The notes under the pieces are model-generated. The model was not told the DNA's origin and ran no database searches. It saw only the letters and a program-made list of their open reading frames with translations. Positions 28,240-38,746 of a stretch of 45,324 nt of DNA are shown one piece after another. Source of the DNA: Gammaproteobacteria bacterium. GTDB lineage: Bacteria; Pseudomonadota; Gammaproteobacteria; SZUA-140. Both the position numbers and the translations under genes were made by a program. Each line of letters opens with the position of its first letter. Positions within the stretch are counted from its first letter, which is position 1. The stretch is taken from positions 1 through 45,324 of the forward strand of contig JAKISP010000034.1 of the NCBI GenBank assembly GCA_021648525.1, in the 5' to 3' direction.

Positions 28240-28689
28240 ATGCGTCATACTAATTCTGTCAAAAAACTACTAAACGGTGGGAAATCCACACAACTTCACC
28301 GCTTAAGGCAGTTCACAAGCCAACTCACAGAGCTTAGTGCACTCATTCAAAGCTGCCTGCCTACGCCCCTACAAGGGCACTGCCAGGCAATCAATATTCG
28401 AGGGAAAACTCTTATATTACAAACAGAAAGCCCTGCCTGGGCATCGCAACTTCGTTTTTACACGCCAACCATGCTATCGACTCTGACGCATCACCGCTGC
28501 CACTATATCAAAGAGATTCACATGCGGATAAAACCTGTATCGGCGCAATCCCCAGTCAACAAAAGACACAAAATGATTATTTCTTCTCGATCTGCGACCT
28601 TGATCGCCAGTCTCGCAGAGACCACCCCTTACAGCAAACTAAGAGAGTCCTTACTACAGCTGGCCAGCCGAGAGTCACAAAAAACCTGA
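28240..28689 (+). CDS. dciA: DciA/DUF721-family helicase-loading protein
   Basis: 149 residues. The central part (about 30-100) shows the DUF721 pattern of a short helix, then strand L-I-L-Q-T-E-S-P-A-W-A-S-Q-L-R, which is the conserved core. DciA interacts with the replicative helicase DnaB in bacteria lacking the phage-derived DnaC. It is the only plus-strand gene in this core block, divergent from the M23 gene and convergent with lpxC. This position between lpxC and secA is also seen in Pseudomonas. Confidence 0.85.
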   Translation: MRHTNSVKKLLNGGKSTQLHRLRQFTSQLTELSALIQSCLPTPLQGHCQAINIRGKTLILQTESPAWASQLRFYTPTMLSTLTHHRCHYIKEIHMRIKPVSAQSPVNKRHKMIISSRSATLIASLAETTPYSKLRESLLQLASRESQKT

Positions 28690-28712
28690 CTGTGATCGGC
28701 TACCTGGAGGGC

Positions 28713-29627
28713 TTAACTCGCCGGTATTGGCTGAGCAAATGAGATCGGAGCAGACTGCCCCTCCTTTTCAAAGGTCACGAGTTCCCACGCATCTTCATCA
28801 GCCATTAATGTCCGCAGTAGATGGTTATTAAGATCGTGGCCAGATTTATGTCCACTAAAGGCACCAATCAGGCTATGCCCTAATAAATAGAGATCACCAA
28901 TCGCATCCAGCACCTTATGCTTCACAAATTCATCATCATAACGAAGGCCATCTTCATTCAAAATACGCTCTTCATCAACGACAATAGCATTTTTCATGCT
29001 ACCCCCAAGCGCCAGGTTCTTTTCTCTGAGCCACTCAATATCACGCATAAAACCAAAAGTACGCGCACGACTCACCTCTTTTACAAACGAGGTCGTTGAA
29101 AAATCAACCGTCGCTTCGCGAGCCTTGCCGTCAAATGCAGGATGCTGGAAATCAATTGCAAAAGAGACTTTGAATCCTTCAAATGGATCAAAACGAGCCC
29201 ATTTGTCGTTATCTTCTACAATAATCGGCTTTTTTATGCGAATAAATCGCTTGGGTGCAGATTGTTTTTCTATCCCAGCAGACTGAATCAAGAAAACAAA
29301 AGGCCCGGCACTACCATCCATAATCGGCACCTCTGAGGCACTCAATTCAACATAAGCATTATCGATACCAAGTCCAGCAAATGCCGACAGTAAATGTTCA
29401 ACCGTCGAAATACGTACACCATCTTTAATCAGCGTCGTTGAAAGCCTCGTATCACCTACATTTTCTTCTTTTGCTGCAATTTCAACGGGGTTATCAAGGT
29501 CAACACGACGAAAAATGATCCCCATATCCACTGGTGCCGGGCGCAGGGTCAGATAAATTTTCTCCCCTGTATGCAGCCCAATACCGGTAGCTCGAATAAC
29601 ATTTTTCAGAGTACATTGCTTGATCAT
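28713..29627 (-). CDS. lpxC: UDP-3-O-acyl-N-acetylglucosamine deacetylase LpxC
   Basis: 304 residues. LpxC catalyses the committed step of lipid A synthesis with a zinc ion. Ligands His78 (TVEHLLSA), His237 and Asp241 ([11 protein letters not shown]) are present, as is the catalytic His264 ([10 protein letters not shown]). The domain order and length match the E. coli enzyme (305 residues). It follows ftsZ by 194 bases, the standard place at the end of the dcw cluster. The ribosome site is weak. Confidence 0.97.
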   Translation of the reverse strand: MIKQCTLKNVIRATGIGLHTGEKIYLTLRPAPVDMGIIFRRVDLDNPVEIAAKEENVGDTRLSTTLIKDGVRISTVEHLLSAFAGLGIDNAYVELSASEVPIMDGSAGPFVFLIQSAGIEKQSAPKRFIRIKKPIIVEDNDKWARFDPFEGFKVSFAIDFQHPAFDGKAREATVDFSTTSFVKEVSRARTFGFMRDIEWLREKNLALGGSMKNAIVVDEERILNEDGLRYDDEFVKHKVLDAIGDLYLLGHSLIGAFSGHKSGHDLNNHLLRTLMADEDAWELVTFEKEGQSAPISFAQPIPAS

Positions 29628-29769
29628 TTACTTATTTCCCACCCGCTCCACACACTGACAGATCACGAGCCAAATTAATTCCACACGGCCATCTACCGAT
29701 CCCGGCGGATATTAGCATAGCCACACCACTCTGCATAGAAACAGGGTGTTCTCTGGCGACCTTATCAGT

Positions 29770-29792
29770 GTCGTTTTTGCAGGAAAAACGAC
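29770..29792 (-). promoter_or_regulatory. Hairpin between ftsZ and lpxC
   Basis: GTCGTTTTT and AAAAACGAC form a perfect 9-bp stem around a five-base loop, 30 bases after the ftsZ stop. The rest of the 194-base gap shows no ORF. The stem is A/T-rich with no following U-run, so it may be a weak terminator or an RNA-processing site and not a full stop for transcription. Confidence 0.4.
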
Positions 29793-29821
29793 CCTGTCAC
29801 ATCCTGCATAGCTGCTTTCGC

Positions 29822-30973
29822 TTAATCCGCCTGACGGCGCAAAAAAGCGGGCACATCCAGATAATCCAGATTGGTGTTATCCGCTGGAATACCACTCTGA
29901 TCAGCTGCGGAGGCCTGATTACGAATCACCGTTGGACGATCCAGCTTATTGTAATCCACTTCACCCGCATTGGTCTTAGAAATCAATTTCACTGGCTTCG
30001 CCTCTAATTTAACGGTCTCCTGCCCCAATCCTGTCGCTACCACAGTCACACGTAGCTCATCTTCCATCGCAGCATCGATTACCGTACCCACCACAACCGT
30101 CGCATCGTCAGAAGCAAACTCTTTCACGGTGTTACCCACTTCTTCAAATTCACCAATCGTCATGCTCAAACCGGCCGTCACATTCACCAGAATACCGTGT
30201 GCGCCCGCAAGATTAACATCCTCCAGCAGTGGGCTCGCAATTGCCGCTTCAGCCGCTTCGCGTGCGCGATGCTCACCAGCAGAACTACCAGAACCCATCA
30301 TCGCCATGCCCATTTCAGACATCACGGTACGCACATCCGCAAAATCGACATTGATCAAACCCGGTCGCGTAATCAATTCAGCAATCCCCTGCACCGCACC
30401 CAACAACACATCATTAGCCGATTTAAACGCATCCAGTAATGATGCATCTTTACCCAGTACCGATAGCAACTTTTCATTTGGAATGGTGATCAATGAATCA
30501 ACATGTTCAGCCAGCGCTTCGATCCCTTCATCAGCGATACGTGCGCGCTTTTTACCTTCAAATGGAAACGGCTTGGTGACAACCGCTACCGTCAAAATTC
30601 CCAGTTGTTTTGCAGTCTCTGCCACAATCGGCGCCGCGCCTGTTCCGGTACCACCACCCATGCCAGCGGTAATGAAAACCATATCTGCACCTTCAATAAT
30701 TTCAGCAATGCGCTCACGATCTTCCATCGCTGCCTGACGACCTATCTCAGGATTTGCTCCTGCACCCAGCCCTTTAGTCACAGTGTTACCCAGTTGCAGG
30801 GTTGTTCTTGCCGATGAGTTTTTCAGAGCCTGTGCATCGGTATTGGCGCAAATAAAATCGACACCGTCGATGTCTGCAGAGACCATATGCTCTACCGCAT
30901 TACCACCACCACCGCCAACACCAATTACTTTGATTACTGCATTCTGGCTATATGCATCCATTAATTCAAACAT
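29822..30973 (-). CDS. ftsZ: Cell division tubulin homologue FtsZ
   Basis: 383 residues. FtsZ is a GTPase that polymerises into the Z ring. The tubulin signature GGGTGTG is at 106-112. A second nucleotide-contact region ([12 protein letters not shown]) follows. The C-terminal peptide [14 protein letters not shown] (370-383) binds FtsA and ZipA. The ATG at 30973 has GGAG about eight bases upstream. It lies 53 bases downstream of ftsA. Confidence 0.98.
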   Translation of the reverse strand: MFELMDAYSQNAVIKVIGVGGGGGNAVEHMVSADIDGVDFICANTDAQALKNSSARTTLQLGNTVTKGLGAGANPEIGRQAAMEDRERIAEIIEGADMVFITAGMGGGTGTGAAPIVAETAKQLGILTVAVVTKPFPFEGKKRARIADEGIEALAEHVDSLITIPNEKLLSVLGKDASLLDAFKSANDVLLGAVQGIAELITRPGLINVDFADVRTVMSEMGMAMMGSGSSAGEHRAREAAEAAIASPLLEDVNLAGAHGILVNVTAGLSMTIGEFEEVGNTVKEFASDDATVVVGTVIDAAMEDELRVTVVATGLGQETVKLEAKPVKLISKTNAGEVDYNKLDRPTVIRNQASAADQSGIPADNTNLDYLDVPAFLRRQAD

Positions 30974-31026
30974 ATTATTTCTCCTTTGATTCTATTCATT
31001 ACAAATATTTTTTGATCACTAAAAAT

Positions 31027-32259
31027 TTAAAAATTACCCTGGAACCAGCTCTTCATCCTCGCCCAGATACCGCCCCCACTCGAATCCCCGAGATTCGGAT
31101 TTCTCATATGTCGCTGTGTATGCCCATACAATAACAGCCCTACGCCCGTCGCATGGATAGGGTTACGCACCACATCAACCAACCCCTCCACATACTGCGG
31201 TACACCTAACCGAACAGGGGTATGAAAAATTTCCTCTGCCAGCTCGATCACCCCTTCCATCTTCGATGTTCCACCTGTTAACACCACACCCGCTGCGATC
31301 AGATCATCAAAACCACTTCTACGTAGTTCCGCCTGAATCAACGTAAACAACTCTTCATATCTGGGTTCAACCACCTCTGCCAATGTCTGCCGCGCCAGAC
31401 GTCTTGCTGGACGATCACCGACACTCGGCACTTCAATGGTCTCCTCCGGGTTTGCCAACTGCGTTAATGCACAGCCATATTTGATTTTGATCTCTTCTGC
31501 GTATTGCGTCGGCGTGCGCAATGCAACCGCAATATCATTGGTTACCTGATCACCAGCAATCGGGATCACAGCAGTGTGTCGAATTGAGCCATCGGTAAAG
31601 ACCGCAATATCAGTAGTGCCGCCACCGATATCGACCAGACAGACACCTAATTCTTTTTCATCGTCCATCAACACCGAGTAACTAGATGCAAGCTGCTCAA
31701 GAATTACATCATCCACTTCAAGACCGCATCGACGCACACACTTAATAATATTTTGCGCCGCACTCACAGCACCCGTCACCATATGTACTTTCGCTTCAAG
31801 ACGGACACCCGACATACCAATCGGCTCTTTAATCCCCTCCTGGTTATCGATGATGAATTCCTGCGGCAAGATGTGCAGGATTTTTTGATCCGCCGGAATC
31901 GCCACCGCACGTGCCGCATCAATCACCCGATCTACATCACCTGCGGCAATCTCACTATCACGAATCGCCACGATCCCATGTGAATTAAGACTACGAATAT
32001 GACTGCCTGCAATGCCTGCATAAACGGCATGAATCTCACAACCCGCCATCAACTCCGCCTCTTCGACTGCACGCTGAATAGACTGCACCGTCGATTCGAT
32101 ATTAACCACCACCCCTTTTTTCAGCCCCTTTGATGGATGCGAGCCGATGCCGATAATCTCAATTTTATCGCTCTCGTTGATCTCGCCAACAATCGCTACC
32201 ACCTTTGAGGTTCCGATATCGAGGCCGACAATCAGATCTTTTTCATCTTTTTTAGACAT
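31027..32259 (-). CDS. ftsA: Cell division actin homologue FtsA
   Basis: 410 residues from the ATG at 32259, which has AGAGG about eight bases upstream. The frame continues eight codons to a TTG at 32283, which is rejected. The nucleotide-binding actin motifs are present: LDIGTSKVVAIVGE near the N-terminus, VDIGGGTTDIAVF in the middle and VLTGGTSKMEGV later. A C-terminal amphipathic end (ARMKSWFQGNF) should anchor the protein to the membrane. FtsA ties FtsZ filaments to the inner membrane and recruits later division proteins. Confidence 0.97.
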   Translation of the reverse strand: MSKKDEKDLIVGLDIGTSKVVAIVGEINESDKIEIIGIGSHPSKGLKKGVVVNIESTVQSIQRAVEEAELMAGCEIHAVYAGIAGSHIRSLNSHGIVAIRDSEIAAGDVDRVIDAARAVAIPADQKILHILPQEFIIDNQEGIKEPIGMSGVRLEAKVHMVTGAVSAAQNIIKCVRRCGLEVDDVILEQLASSYSVLMDDEKELGVCLVDIGGGTTDIAVFTDGSIRHTAVIPIAGDQVTNDIAVALRTPTQYAEEIKIKYGCALTQLANPEETIEVPSVGDRPARRLARQTLAEVVEPRYEELFTLIQAELRRSGFDDLIAAGVVLTGGTSKMEGVIELAEEIFHTPVRLGVPQYVEGLVDVVRNPIHATGVGLLLYGHTQRHMRNPNLGDSSGGGIWARMKSWFQGNF

Positions 32260-32303
32260 GATTTTGCCTCTCTCCACGCTCAACTCTGCTATTAAGCCAA
32301 TGA

Positions 32304-33083
32304 TTAACTCTTAGCAATTTCATTCTCATTTCCAGTCACTGCATGCCAGCGAACCGCAAAGCCATTGGGGTAACGCAAGTCAACTTCATCAATTGCCTGT
32401 TCCCACGCCTTCAGCACCTTTGGATAGATATCAATAAAACGCGTCAAGCGCTTCTCACTCTCTTTCCGTCCTAACAATAACTTCACGCCATTATTCAATG
32501 TCACCACCCATGCACGTCGCTCATCCTGTTCAAGTCGCACAATAGACAGGTCATGCACTGTCAGCATCCCATCAAGCTGTCTATACTGCCCCAACACCAA
32601 AGCGCCGTCGCTTGAGGGTCCCATTAATTCCGGCAAATGAGTAAACATCACACTATCTTCAGGAAAAAATAGTTCACCACTCGGGTTCACCAACCCAAGG
32701 TCACCCCAGCGTGCAGTGACTACCTGTTCTTCTAATGAGATATACAGCGTATCTGGCCACACACGCCTCACCGAAGCGTGCTTTATCCACGGTAACGTCT
32801 CAACCGCTAACTTGACCTGCTCAACATTCACACCTAAAAAACCTTGCTCACTAAAACTTGCAGCAACCCGCTTCACATCCTGTGGATCGATTTGTTCAAA
32901 CATCCCTTCTACCTGCACCGACTTAATCTGCATCATTTGCGGATCAACCAACTCCACAGCCATGCGTTCACCAATCAATACAATAACCAGTAACACCACC
33001 ACACAGCCGCCCACTCGCGGAAGCCAGCGTTTAAAGGCACTCAGCAAAGGCCGCTGCTGTTTTTCACTCTCCTTATTCGCCAT
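32304..33083 (-). CDS. ftsQ: Cell division protein FtsQ
   Basis: 259 residues from the ATG at 33083; GGAGGG lies about eight bases upstream, while the GTG at 33092 would sit directly on it. A short basic cytoplasmic tail precedes one membrane helix (about 25-42). A POTRA domain follows (about 52-122, IKSVQVEGMF to LYISLEEQ), then the FtsQ/DivIB beta domain. FtsQ links early and late divisome proteins through FtsB and FtsL. It overlaps the ddl stop by 11 bases. Confidence 0.95.
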   Translation of the reverse strand: MANKESEKQQRPLLSAFKRWLPRVGGCVVVLLVIVLIGERMAVELVDPQMMQIKSVQVEGMFEQIDPQDVKRVAASFSEQGFLGVNVEQVKLAVETLPWIKHASVRRVWPDTLYISLEEQVVTARWGDLGLVNPSGELFFPEDSVMFTHLPELMGPSSDGALVLGQYRQLDGMLTVHDLSIVRLEQDERRAWVVTLNNGVKLLLGRKESEKRLTRFIDIYPKVLKAWEQAIDEVDLRYPNGFAVRWHAVTGNENEIAKS

Positions 33084-34026
33084 TGCTATCACCCTCCGTC
33101 ACCACGCTGGTTTCGAGAATGCGCCATACAAGTTGATCAAACTCAATTCCTGCCGCCTTTGCTGCCATCGGCACCAGGCTATGATCAGTCATACCCGGTA
33201 CAGTATTGACCTCAATCAACCAGGCTTTGCCCTGCTGATCACACATCAAATCAACACGCCCCCAACCATGACAACCCACCACATCAAATGCCTTAAGCGC
33301 AAGTTGTTGCAAGGCATTCTCTTGCTGTGCACTCAATCCACAAGGGCAGATATAGCCTGTATCATCAGATTGGTACTTGGCTTCAAAGTCATAAAAATCG
33401 CGCGCCGTTTCCACTCGAATCAATGGCAGCGCTTCACCCTGTAAAATTGCCACGGTATATTCCGCGCCATCGACCCAGTGCTCCGCTAATACATTTGCTC
33501 CACTTTTGGCAGCCTTTTGCCATGCTGGAAAAAGACCCTCAACCTTCGTCACTTTACTCATACCAATGCTTGAACCTTCTGTTGCAGGCTTAACAATCAT
33601 TGGCAGGCCAATCTCATCTGCAACATTTGCAAAGTTACAATCGCCACTCAATACTTTATAAGCAGGGGTCGGTAAACTAGCCCCACACCATAGTTGTTTA
33701 CTGCGCAGCTTATCCATCCCCAGCGCAGAACCCATCACACCTGTTCCGGTATAGGGCAGACCAATCACCTCTAGTGCCCCCTGAATCACGCCATCTTCAC
33801 CGCCACGGCCGTGCAGGATAATAAAAGTACGATCAAACCCTGATTGACGTATCTGCAACAGATCTTCTTTCACTGGGTCTATCGCATACGCATCCACACC
33901 ACTACGTAGTAATGATTGCAATACAGCATCACCGCTCTGCAGTGAAATTTCACGTTCAGAGGAGTGGCCGCCCATCAATACAGCAACCTTTCCAAAGTGC
34001 GAAGCTTGTTCAACACACTGCATCAT
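33073..34026 (-). CDS. ddl: D-alanine--D-alanine ligase
   Basis: 317 residues. It joins two D-Ala with ATP to make the dipeptide that MurF adds. ATP-grasp features are present: LMGGHSSEREISLQSG near the N-terminus, LHGRGGEDG, MDKLRSKQLW, a Gly/Ser-rich loop (PATEGSSIGM) and the metal-site end IEVNTVPGMTDHS. Length and position match DdlB of the E. coli dcw cluster. Two adjacent ATG codons (34026 and 34023) sit on the murB stop (TAATG overlap). Confidence 0.97.
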   Translation of the reverse strand: MMQCVEQASHFGKVAVLMGGHSSEREISLQSGDAVLQSLLRSGVDAYAIDPVKEDLLQIRQSGFDRTFIILHGRGGEDGVIQGALEVIGLPYTGTGVMGSALGMDKLRSKQLWCGASLPTPAYKVLSGDCNFANVADEIGLPMIVKPATEGSSIGMSKVTKVEGLFPAWQKAAKSGANVLAEHWVDGAEYTVAILQGEALPLIRVETARDFYDFEAKYQSDDTGYICPCGLSAQQENALQQLALKAFDVVGCHGWGRVDLMCDQQGKAWLIEVNTVPGMTDHSLVPMAAKAAGIEFDQLVWRILETSVVTEGDSNGE

Positions 34027-34910
34027 TAGCCCTGAAGGTCTCCTGTCTGCGCATCACCAACGATATGAACTTCTGGCACCAGTTTAACCCCGTGCTCGGC
34101 CTCCACACGCACCATCACATATTGAATTAACGACTCAATATCTGCGGCGCTAGCATCGCCACTATTAATAATAAAATTAGCGTGTTTTTCTGATACCACC
34201 GCGCCACCAATCGCATATCCCTTTAAACCACAGACTTCGATCAAGCGCCCCGCATAGTCACCCTCAGGGTTACGAAACACAGAACCGCAGCTAGCCTGCC
34301 CTACTGGTTGCGTTGCGTTACGTTTTTCGAGCAATGCCCTGGTTCTTGCCAACCCATCTTCACGCGCAATCCTGAGACGAAAATGACCCGCAACAAACCA
34401 CTCATTCATAGGCCCCTCAACGCTACGATAGGCGATTTTATATTCTTCAGGCGTACGCAGGTAACGTTGTCCATGCCGGTCCATCGTCTCTACTGCCTCA
34501 ACAACGGGCCAGGTTTCACCACCAAAAGCGCCTGCATTCATCGCTAATGCACCACCCACTGTGCCCGGTATACCAATCAAAAATTGTGCGCCTGCCAGGC
34601 CAAAGCGCACACTAAAGCGGGCCAGTTTTGCACAGGGAACACCTGCCTCAGCACGAATCAAGTCACTTTCTAATAGCGCCAATTTTCCCAGCACACCACT
34701 AGTACAGATCACAACGCCATCAATACCACCATCTCTTACCAGCAGATTACTACCCAGCCCCACCCAGACAATCTCTTCATCAATGGGCGTTTGCGCTAGA
34801 AAGATTGCCAATTCCTCAATAGAATCAGGTTTGAAAAAACGCTTTGCCTCACCACCAGTACGCCAGGAAGTGTGACGTGACATCGGCTCACTGGTTCGTA
34901 ATTCACCCAT
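34026..34910 (-). CDS. murB: UDP-N-acetylenolpyruvoylglucosamine reductase MurB
   Basis: 294 residues. This flavoprotein reduces the enolpyruvyl group to lactate, giving UDP-MurNAc. The start is set at 34910 because GGAGGTGAGG lies five bases upstream and the product then begins with the usual EPMSRHTSWRTGG stretch. The frame is open to a GTG at 34958 beside the murC stop, so a longer form cannot be fully excluded. FAD-binding residues (GLGSNLLVRDGG and GIPGTVGGALAMNAGAFG) and the ASCGSVFRNP active-site segment are present. The C-terminal EKHANFIINSGDA is conserved. Confidence 0.95.
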   Translation of the reverse strand: MGELRTSEPMSRHTSWRTGGEAKRFFKPDSIEELAIFLAQTPIDEEIVWVGLGSNLLVRDGGIDGVVICTSGVLGKLALLESDLIRAEAGVPCAKLARFSVRFGLAGAQFLIGIPGTVGGALAMNAGAFGGETWPVVEAVETMDRHGQRYLRTPEEYKIAYRSVEGPMNEWFVAGHFRLRIAREDGLARTRALLEKRNATQPVGQASCGSVFRNPEGDYAGRLIEVCGLKGYAIGGAVVSEKHANFIINSGDASAADIESLIQYVMVRVEAEHGVKLVPEVHIVGDAQTGDLQG

Positions 34911-34960
34911 AAAGACCTCACCTCCAGCAGACATTGTTGTTTCCAGAATGACAGTCACAG

Positions 34961-36406
34961 CTAAGCTTTCCCCTTCTCATTTCGCAATGTTTTTTCTAAC
35001 CGTGCGGCAATCGTCCCGACGTCGCCCGCACCTAATGTCAGCAACACATCACCTTGCTGCAATAGACCAGACAGCACTAGCTCCAGCTCATCGTTATCTT
35101 CGATAAAGACTGGGTCTACCTGATTACGTGTTCGAATGGCACGACATAAAGCACGCGAATCAGCCCCTGCGATAGGTGCCTCACCAGCTGCATACACGTC
35201 AAGCATCAACAATACATCTGCCTCTGATAGCTCTTTGGCAAAATCATCAAACAATTCCTGCATGCGGGTATAACGATGTGGCTGAAATACCACCACCAGA
35301 CGACGCCCCTGCCAACCATCTCGAATCGCAGCAATCGCGGCCGCAATTTCACGTGGATGATGGGCGTAATCATCGACCATTAACACCTCACCTACTGCTG
35401 TTTCCAGCTCGCCGTAAACATGGAATCGACGTCCAATCCCCTGAAAATTCTCAAGGCCTTTTAAGATTGAGGCATCATCCACACCTAGTTCATGCGCCAC
35501 GGCAATTGCAGCGGTGGCATTCAAGACATTATGTTTTCCCGCCATATTAAGCGTGACATCTAACCACTGCGGCTCACCTGCCCGCGAGACTTTAAAACGA
35601 GTAATTGCCTGCTGCTGCTGAATATCAGAGATCTGAATATCAGCCTTTTCAGACATACCGTAAGTTTTTAGTGGGCGTGATATTTCGGGCATCACCGCTT
35701 TAATCACCGGGTCATCAAGGCAGACCACTGCCAGACCATAAAATGGCAGGTGATGCAGAAATTCAACAAAGGTTTGCCTTAACACTGCGAAATCACCACC
35801 ATAAGTGCCCATGTGATCCGCATCGATATTGGTCAGCACCGCCAATACTGGTTGCAGATGTAAAAATGAGGCGTCACTTTCATCCGCTTCAGCCACCAGA
35901 TACTGCCCCGCACCCAGGCGCGCATTACCTCCCGTACTATTCAGTCGACCACCAATCACATAGGTCGGATCAAGCCCACCTTCAGCCAATACACTAGCAA
36001 TCAAACTAGTGGTGGTGGTTTTACCGTGCGTACCCGCAACGGCAATGCCATATCGAAAACGCATCAACTCTGCCAACATCTCCGCACGTGGAATCACCGG
36101 AATATGTAACCGATGTGCAGCGATGATCTCAGGGTTATCATCCTTAACCGCAGTGGACTTAACCACCACATCACAACCATTGATCACCGATTCATCATGC
36201 CCAATCGAGAGCTGCATGCCACGCGCAACGAGGCGTGTCGTGGTCGCATTGACCTGCATATCAGAACCACTCACCTGATAACCTAGATTGAGCAACACTT
36301 CAGCAATACCACTCATACCAGCACCACCAGCACCAATAAAATGGATACGTTTAACACGCGCCATCCATTTATTGCTATCTGACTGAATGATCATGGAATC
36401 AGGCAT
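34961..36406 (-). CDS. murC: UDP-N-acetylmuramate--L-alanine ligase MurC
   Basis: 481 residues. MurC adds L-Ala to UDP-MurNAc using ATP. The N-terminal Rossmann motif [11 protein letters not shown] and the P-loop GTHGKTTTT (125-133) are intact. Downstream Mur-ligase motifs ([10 protein letters not shown] and [10 protein letters not shown]) follow. The ATG at 36406 has GGAGGT about five bases upstream and overlaps the murG stop by eight bases. Confidence 0.97.
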   Translation of the reverse strand: MPDSMIIQSDSNKWMARVKRIHFIGAGGAGMSGIAEVLLNLGYQVSGSDMQVNATTTRLVARGMQLSIGHDESVINGCDVVVKSTAVKDDNPEIIAAHRLHIPVIPRAEMLAELMRFRYGIAVAGTHGKTTTTSLIASVLAEGGLDPTYVIGGRLNSTGGNARLGAGQYLVAEADESDASFLHLQPVLAVLTNIDADHMGTYGGDFAVLRQTFVEFLHHLPFYGLAVVCLDDPVIKAVMPEISRPLKTYGMSEKADIQISDIQQQQAITRFKVSRAGEPQWLDVTLNMAGKHNVLNATAAIAVAHELGVDDASILKGLENFQGIGRRFHVYGELETAVGEVLMVDDYAHHPREIAAAIAAIRDGWQGRRLVVVFQPHRYTRMQELFDDFAKELSEADVLLMLDVYAAGEAPIAGADSRALCRAIRTRNQVDPVFIEDNDELELVLSGLLQQGDVLLTLGAGDVGTIAARLEKTLRNEKGKA

Positions 36407-37499
36407 GCGCTACCTCCATGCAGACATCGGCAACCTGCTTCGCTGCATCGCACTTCGCAAGTTCGCGCCCTTTTGTTGCCATACCCAGCAAGTGCATTCG
36501 CACACCCGCAGCATCACCATATTGCTGATAAAACCCCCGCCACAACAACGCTAATTTTTCTGCACCCAGTTCATCTTGGCGAACTAGCAACGCAGCGCCT
36601 GCATCTACCAAATATGCTGCATTGTGTGCTTGATGATCATCTACCGCATAAGGGTAAGGCACCAATAACGCCGCGACACCAGCCGCACTCAATTCAGAAA
36701 TCGTTAATGCGCCCGCGCGACACAACACCAGATCCGCCCACCCATAGGCCGCCGCCATATCATCAATAAAGGGTTCAACACGTGCGTCTATAGCTGCGTT
36801 TTGATAACAGTCACGGGCCTCATCAATCAAACGCTCACCCGCCTGATGCCAGATCTCAGGAAGCTCAGCTTCAGGAATAATATTCATCGCAGCCGGGATA
36901 ATCTGGTTCAAAGACTGCGCACCAAGGCTGCCACCTAACACCAATAGACGTAAAGCACCTGTGCGCTTTTCAAAACGCACTTCGGGGGGAGGTAACGCGG
37001 CAATCGCTTCACGTACGGGATTACCCACGAGCTGAGGATCTGTTTTTTGCTGCAATGCCTCTGGAAAGGCCTGCATTGTCTTTGTTGCAATGCGCGCTAA
37101 TAATCGATTGGTCAAACCCGCAATCGCATTCTGCTCATGGATCACCAGTGGTTTGTGCAATATCCATGTCATCAAGCCACCAGGCCCTGCCACAAAGCCA
37201 CCCATACCCAGTACCGCCATTGGACGGCAACGCATGATGATCACAAAGGATTGAAAAAGGGTCGATACCAGTTTGAAAGGTGCCAACAACCAGCTCATCA
37301 CCCCTTTACCACGCAGACCACTAACACTAATCCACTCCATTGAAATACCGGCATCCGGCACCACTTTTGCTTCAATACCACGACGTGTTCCCATCCAGAT
37401 CACTTCAACACCACGCGACTGCAGCTCCTGCGCAACAGCCAGTGCTGGAAAGACATGTCCGCCAGTACCGCCTGCCATGATCATGATCCGCGTCACCAT
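36399..37499 (-). CDS. murG: Undecaprenyldiphospho-muramoylpentapeptide GlcNAc transferase MurG
   Basis: 366 residues. MurG transfers GlcNAc onto lipid I to give lipid II at the cytoplasmic face. The glycine-rich loop [10 protein letters not shown] (10-19), the [14 protein letters not shown] segment, [10 protein letters not shown] and the RAGALTISE donor-site motif mark GT-B family 28. It overlaps ftsW by seven bases and murC by eight. Confidence 0.97.
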   Translation of the reverse strand: MVTRIMIMAGGTGGHVFPALAVAQELQSRGVEVIWMGTRRGIEAKVVPDAGISMEWISVSGLRGKGVMSWLLAPFKLVSTLFQSFVIIMRCRPMAVLGMGGFVAGPGGLMTWILHKPLVIHEQNAIAGLTNRLLARIATKTMQAFPEALQQKTDPQLVGNPVREAIAALPPPEVRFEKRTGALRLLVLGGSLGAQSLNQIIPAAMNIIPEAELPEIWHQAGERLIDEARDCYQNAAIDARVEPFIDDMAAAYGWADLVLCRAGALTISELSAAGVAALLVPYPYAVDDHQAHNAAYLVDAGAALLVRQDELGAEKLALLWRGFYQQYGDAAGVRMHLLGMATKGRELAKCDAAKQVADVCMEVAHA

Positions 37500-38746
37500 G
37501 CCCCGGCTCCTTCTGGATCAACATCTTTTTTATTACCGACAGCCTTTTTATGATTGTCATATTCAACCAGGCGTCGTTCGTAATCCACTCGCAATAACAA
37601 TGCAATCGCAATACACATCACCACCACACTACTACCGCCATAACTCATAAATGGCAGCGTCAATCCTTTTGTTGGCAATACCCCCATGTTGACGCCGATA
37701 TTGATAAATGCCTGGATACCAATCCAGATTCCGATACCGTAGGCAAGGTAAGAAGCAAAATGCATCCCGACCTTTTCTGCCATGCGCCCCACCATAAATG
37801 CACGTATCACAACAAAACAGAACAGCACAATAATCGTTATCCCGCCGACAAAGCCCAGTTCTTCTGATAACACTGCAAATAGAAAATCGGTGTGCGCCTC
37901 AGGCAGATAAAACAGTTTCTGCACACTACTGCCCAGGCCAACACCAAACCATTCACCACGGCCAAAGGCGATCAATGCCTGTGTTAACTGAAAGCCACTA
38001 TTAAAAGGGTCTGCCCATGGATCCATAAATCCGGTAATGCGCTCCATCCGATAAGGGGAAGAGACTGCGAGTGCCGCCATCGCCAGTCCCATCAACAGCA
38101 TCAATACCAGAAACTGTAAAAAGCGCACACCACCCAGAAACATCATCGCCATCGCCGTAGCAAGAATCACCGCAGCCGCACCAAAATCCGGCTCTGCCAA
38201 CAACAACACACAGACCAGTGCCAGCACCGCCATCGGGCGCACAAAACCACCTAATGTCGTCTGCATCGAATCACCATGTCGCACCAGGTAACCCGCCATA
38301 TAAACAATCACAAACAGCTTGGCAAATTCTGATGGTTGAACATTGACAATACCCAGCGATAGCCAGCGCATACTGCCATTGACCTCACGGCCAACCCCAG
38401 GAACCAGCACAAGGATTAGCGATAGCACACCCGCCATCAAAAAATAACCACCCATTTTTTCCCAGAATTCAAGCGGTAGGCGCAGTATTGCAGCGGCGAC
38501 TAGCACACCGATTGTGACGTAGATCATCTGGCGAATCAGATAGTAGAGGGGCTGATCCAGTTTTCGGTCCGCAATTTCAAACGACGATGAACCCACCATC
38601 ACAATGCCAGTTCCCAGCAACATAAAGATCGTAAATAGCAACCAGTAATCACTCAGCAGCTTCACATCAGTAATACGAGGCCGCTTCGACTTGATCGTCA
38701 CCACCTCATCGACACTCGGCTTGCGAAAGGCCATTGCACGACTCAT
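37493..38746 (-). CDS. ftsW: SEDS-family peptidoglycan glycosyltransferase FtsW
   Basis: 417 residues with about ten membrane helices. FtsW polymerises septal lipid II together with FtsI. SEDS motifs are visible: NGSMRWLSLGIVNVQPSEFAKL, SVQKLFYLPEAHTDFLFAVLSEELGF and the late PTKGLTLPFMSYGGSS. The ATG at 38746 overlaps the murD stop (ATGA) and follows AAGGAGGTG. Confidence 0.97.
   Translation of the reverse strand: MSRAMAFRKPSVDEVVTIKSKRPRITDVKLLSDYWLLFTIFMLLGTGIVMVGSSSFEIADRKLDQPLYYLIRQMIYVTIGVLVAAAILRLPLEFWEKMGGYFLMAGVLSLILVLVPGVGREVNGSMRWLSLGIVNVQPSEFAKLFVIVYMAGYLVRHGDSMQTTLGGFVRPMAVLALVCVLLLAEPDFGAAAVILATAMAMMFLGGVRFLQFLVLMLLMGLAMAALAVSSPYRMERITGFMDPWADPFNSGFQLTQALIAFGRGEWFGVGLGSSVQKLFYLPEAHTDFLFAVLSEELGFVGGITIIVLFCFVVIRAFMVGRMAEKVGMHFASYLAYGIGIWIGIQAFINIGVNMGVLPTKGLTLPFMSYGGSSVVVMCIAIALLLRVDYERRLVEYDNHKKAVGNKKDVDPEGAGAW

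Noticed and set aside
29970-30737. 255-codon open frame on the plus strand
   Set aside because: It is antisense to ftsZ and rich in Ser, Thr and Ala, as expected from the mirrored codons of a conserved gene.
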